Assembly (NCBI RefSeq): GCF_025655475.1 | Contig: NZ_JAHTIK010000001.1 | Span: 1,050,957-1,103,371 of the forward strand | Length of the DNA stretch: 52,415 nucleotides | Direction: 5' to 3' | Source: Kitasatospora sp. DSM 101779 | GTDB lineage: Bacteria; Actinomycetota; Actinomycetes; Streptomycetales; Streptomycetaceae | Part shown: piece after piece, positions 51,123 through 52,415 of the stretch | Position numbering within the stretch: the stretch's first letter is position 1 | Layout of the letters: every line of letters starts with the position of its first letter | Notes under the pieces: generated by a model | What the model was told of the DNA's origin: nothing | What the model saw: only the letters and a program-made list of their open reading frames with translations | Database searches by the model: none | Position numbers and translations under genes: made by a program

Positions 51123-51218
51123 ATGTCCAAGAGCATCGAGTCCGAGTGGGCGTTCCCCGCCGACTCGGGTCCCCAGTCCCAGGCCAGCCGGCCAGCCCAA
51201 GAGAGCGACTCGTCATGA
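51123..51218 (+). CDS. Possible 31-residue peptide coupled to the next gene
   Basis: A short frame of 31 codons (MSKSIESEWAFPADSG...) whose TGA overlaps the downstream ATG (ATGA at 51215-51218). It contains one Trp and is hydrophilic, with Gln/Ser/Pro in the second half. It has no clear ribosome site, so expression is unproven. It may be a small coupled peptide or a leader. Confidence 0.35.
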   Translation: MSKSIESEWAFPADSGPQSQASRPAQESDSS

Positions 51219-52415
51219 TCGTGCTGCCGCCCGACCTCGCCGAAGTGCTGAAGGTCGTCCAGAGCAACGAACACGGATCCGGTGTCGTCTTCCCCGACGC
51301 GAACGAAGACCTGCTGGCGGAACTCGCCGACGCGTGGGAGGCGTGGAACGCCGCCGCCGAACCCGCCATCCGCACCATCGTCGCCAGCGCCAACCGCGCC
51401 ATGGCCAACATGTCCGGCGCCGCGGCCGAGAGCTTCCAGGGCTACCTGCACAAGTACGCCGGCAGCGACCAGTCGCACGCGGCGACCACCCTCGACGCCG
51501 GTGCCGCGATGGCCCAGTCGCTGCGCGGCGCCCACCAGGCCGTCAGCCAGACCAAGTCCGAGATGGTGCGCGAACTCCAGTACGCCAAGGAGTACATGGA
51601 GCAGAACCCGGCCGGGAAGCACGACGACATCGCCCAGTCCGAGGGCATCAAGACGGCCGCGGACACCTACAACACCTATGTCGGCCAGGTCGGCAATGGC
51701 ATCGACACGATGCTGCGACAGAGCGCCGGACACGTCGAGCGGATGACCAGCGCCGGGCAGGTGGCGCGGCTCGGAGGCTCCGGCGGGAGCGACGGCACCT
51801 CCCCCACCCGCACCACCGGCCCCAACGCCGCACTCGACCCGACCAGCCTGCTGCATCCCACCGCCACCACCGGGATCGACTCGCTGCCCGGCGGCGCCAC
51901 CCTGCCCGGCGGCGTCCCCGGCATGCCGGCCGGACCGCTCTCGGCACCGTACGACCCCGCGGCTGCGGGCATGCCCTCCGCCGGCATGCCCGGTGGCTTC
52001 GGCGGCGGCTCCCCGGACGGCGGGTTCGGCGCGGGCGGCGCGGCCGCCTACAAGCCCCAACTCAGCGCCCTGAAGCCCTTCCAGCCGCCGACGCCCGCGT
52101 CGTTCACGGGCGGCCTCGGCGGTGGCGGCGGCTCGGCCGGCGGCGCCGGTGGCGGCGCCCCGGTCTTCTCACCGCTCACCCCCCGCCTCGGCCTGGCCGG
52201 CCTCTCCGACCTGCCCGGTTCCACCGGCGGTCTCGGCGGCACGGGCGGCAGCGGCGGCTCCGGCCCGCTCGCCCCGTGGAACCCGCCCACACCGGGCGGC
52301 ACCGGGATCGGCGGCCCGGGCGGAGCGATCCCCGGCATGCCGTTCGGCGGCCTCGGCGGCCTCGGCGGCGGCCGTGGCGGCGGCGACACCGGTGGAGTGC
52401 GCCCGACCGCGGGTT
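51215..52415 (+). CDS. Large ESX-type protein, Gly/Pro-rich C-terminus (partial)
   Basis: The open frame starts at ATG 51215 and runs off the right end (400 complete codons present). Residues 1-190 form a long helical domain: 'ADAWEAWNAAAEPAIRTIV', 'MANMSGAAAESFQGYLHKYA', then a hairpin to 'VGNGIDTMLRQSAGHVERM'. The W-x-x-W-N and AESFQGYL patterns resemble WXG100/PPE-like or toxin-associated type VII substrates. The remainder is a low-complexity Gly/Pro/Ala linker (from residue 200). The end is likely to hold a further domain not in view. It overlaps a 31-residue frame (ATGA). Confidence 0.7.
   Translation, partial: MIVLPPDLAEVLKVVQSNEHGSGVVFPDANEDLLAELADAWEAWNAAAEPAIRTIVASANRAMANMSGAAAESFQGYLHKYAGSDQSHAATTLDAGAAMAQSLRGAHQAVSQTKSEMVRELQYAKEYMEQNPAGKHDDIAQSEGIKTAADTYNTYVGQVGNGIDTMLRQSAGHVERMTSAGQVARLGGSGGSDGTSPTRTTGPNAALDPTSLLHPTATTGIDSLPGGATLPGGVPGMPAGPLSAPYDPAAAGMPSAGMPGGFGGGSPDGGFGAGGAAAYKPQLSALKPFQPPTPASFTGGLGGGGGSAGGAGGGAPVFSPLTPRLGLAGLSDLPGSTGGLGGTGGSGGSGPLAPWNPPTPGGTGIGGPGGAIPGMPFGGLGGLGGGRGGGDTGGVRPTAG

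Noticed and set aside
51119..52060. Leftward 313-codon Gly-rich frame opposite the large ESX-type gene
   Set aside because: Antisense shadow of a highly GC-rich linker; the forward frame has helical ESX-like sequence and codon bias.
1..52415. CRISPR arrays, tRNA or rRNA genes, insertion sequences
   Set aside because: Scanned by eye; no spacer arrays, no cloverleaf genes with conserved tRNA bases, no transposase motifs or terminal repeats found.

Overview
This window is about 73% GC by eye. Its genes have strong third-position G/C, frequent GTG starts and many ATGA/GTGA stop-start overlaps. The gene content is that of a filamentous actinomycete, most likely Streptomycetaceae (Streptomyces or Kitasatospora-like): mycothiol-era arsenic genes, cytochrome bd, a PitH-type transporter, DesK/DesR-like two-component systems, and ESX-like and WD40 proteins. 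I see no tRNA or rRNA genes, insertion sequences, CRISPR arrays or phage genes.

Layout. 57-4993: a very large GH38 alpha-mannosidase translationally coupled to an unrecognised protein. 5189-12402: an arsenic region in two modules separated by a DinB-like gene. Module 1 has a divergent flavoprotein/Cys-rich small protein operon facing a CgArsR-type repressor, followed by a second ArsR, an ArsN1-type N-acetyltransferase and an MFS permease. Module 2 has a third ArsR, an aquaporin, and a decayed flavoprotein remnant running leftward, with arsenate reductase ArsC running rightward. 12540-16953: an MFS exporter, hypotheticals, a DUF3050 (haem-oxygenase-like) protein and a luciferase-domain protein.

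17017-27058 is a central-carbon and respiration block: cytochrome bd (cydA-cydB), a gntK-GMC oxidoreductase-zwf operon, a divergent 2-hydroxyacid dehydrogenase, and a GH15-cyclase operon. Trehalose or glucan hydrolysis, sugar oxidation, gluconate phosphorylation and glucose-6-phosphate oxidation could all converge on 6-phosphogluconate. 27213-31618: an internally duplicated DUF3533/YhgE-like membrane protein, YceI, and a Pit phosphate permease coupled to a small membrane protein. 31755-34569: a MarR/old-yellow-enzyme divergon with a 28-nt palindrome and a perfect CRP-type half-site pair, then a quinone-oxidoreductase-like gene. 34950-39528: a potassium channel, a 26-bp palindrome, an ABC transporter and a two-component system.

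39703-47861: a PAP2-like membrane protein, a glyoxalase-fold protein, GNAT enzymes, a PIG-L deacetylase, and an operon of a CypX/CYP134-like P450, a SnoaL-like protein and an ATPase with a C-terminal helix-turn-helix. 47939 to the right edge: a WD40 propeller protein followed by two ESX/WXG-type proteins. The last of these runs off the window, so a type VII-like locus probably continues to the right.

The most interesting items are the vicinal-cysteine small protein and its operator system in the arsenic region, the CypX-like P450 without a visible cyclodipeptide synthase, the WD40/ESX locus, and the palindromes at 32431-32458 and 35538-35563. Family assignments come from reading motifs and recalled homologues; no database search was run.
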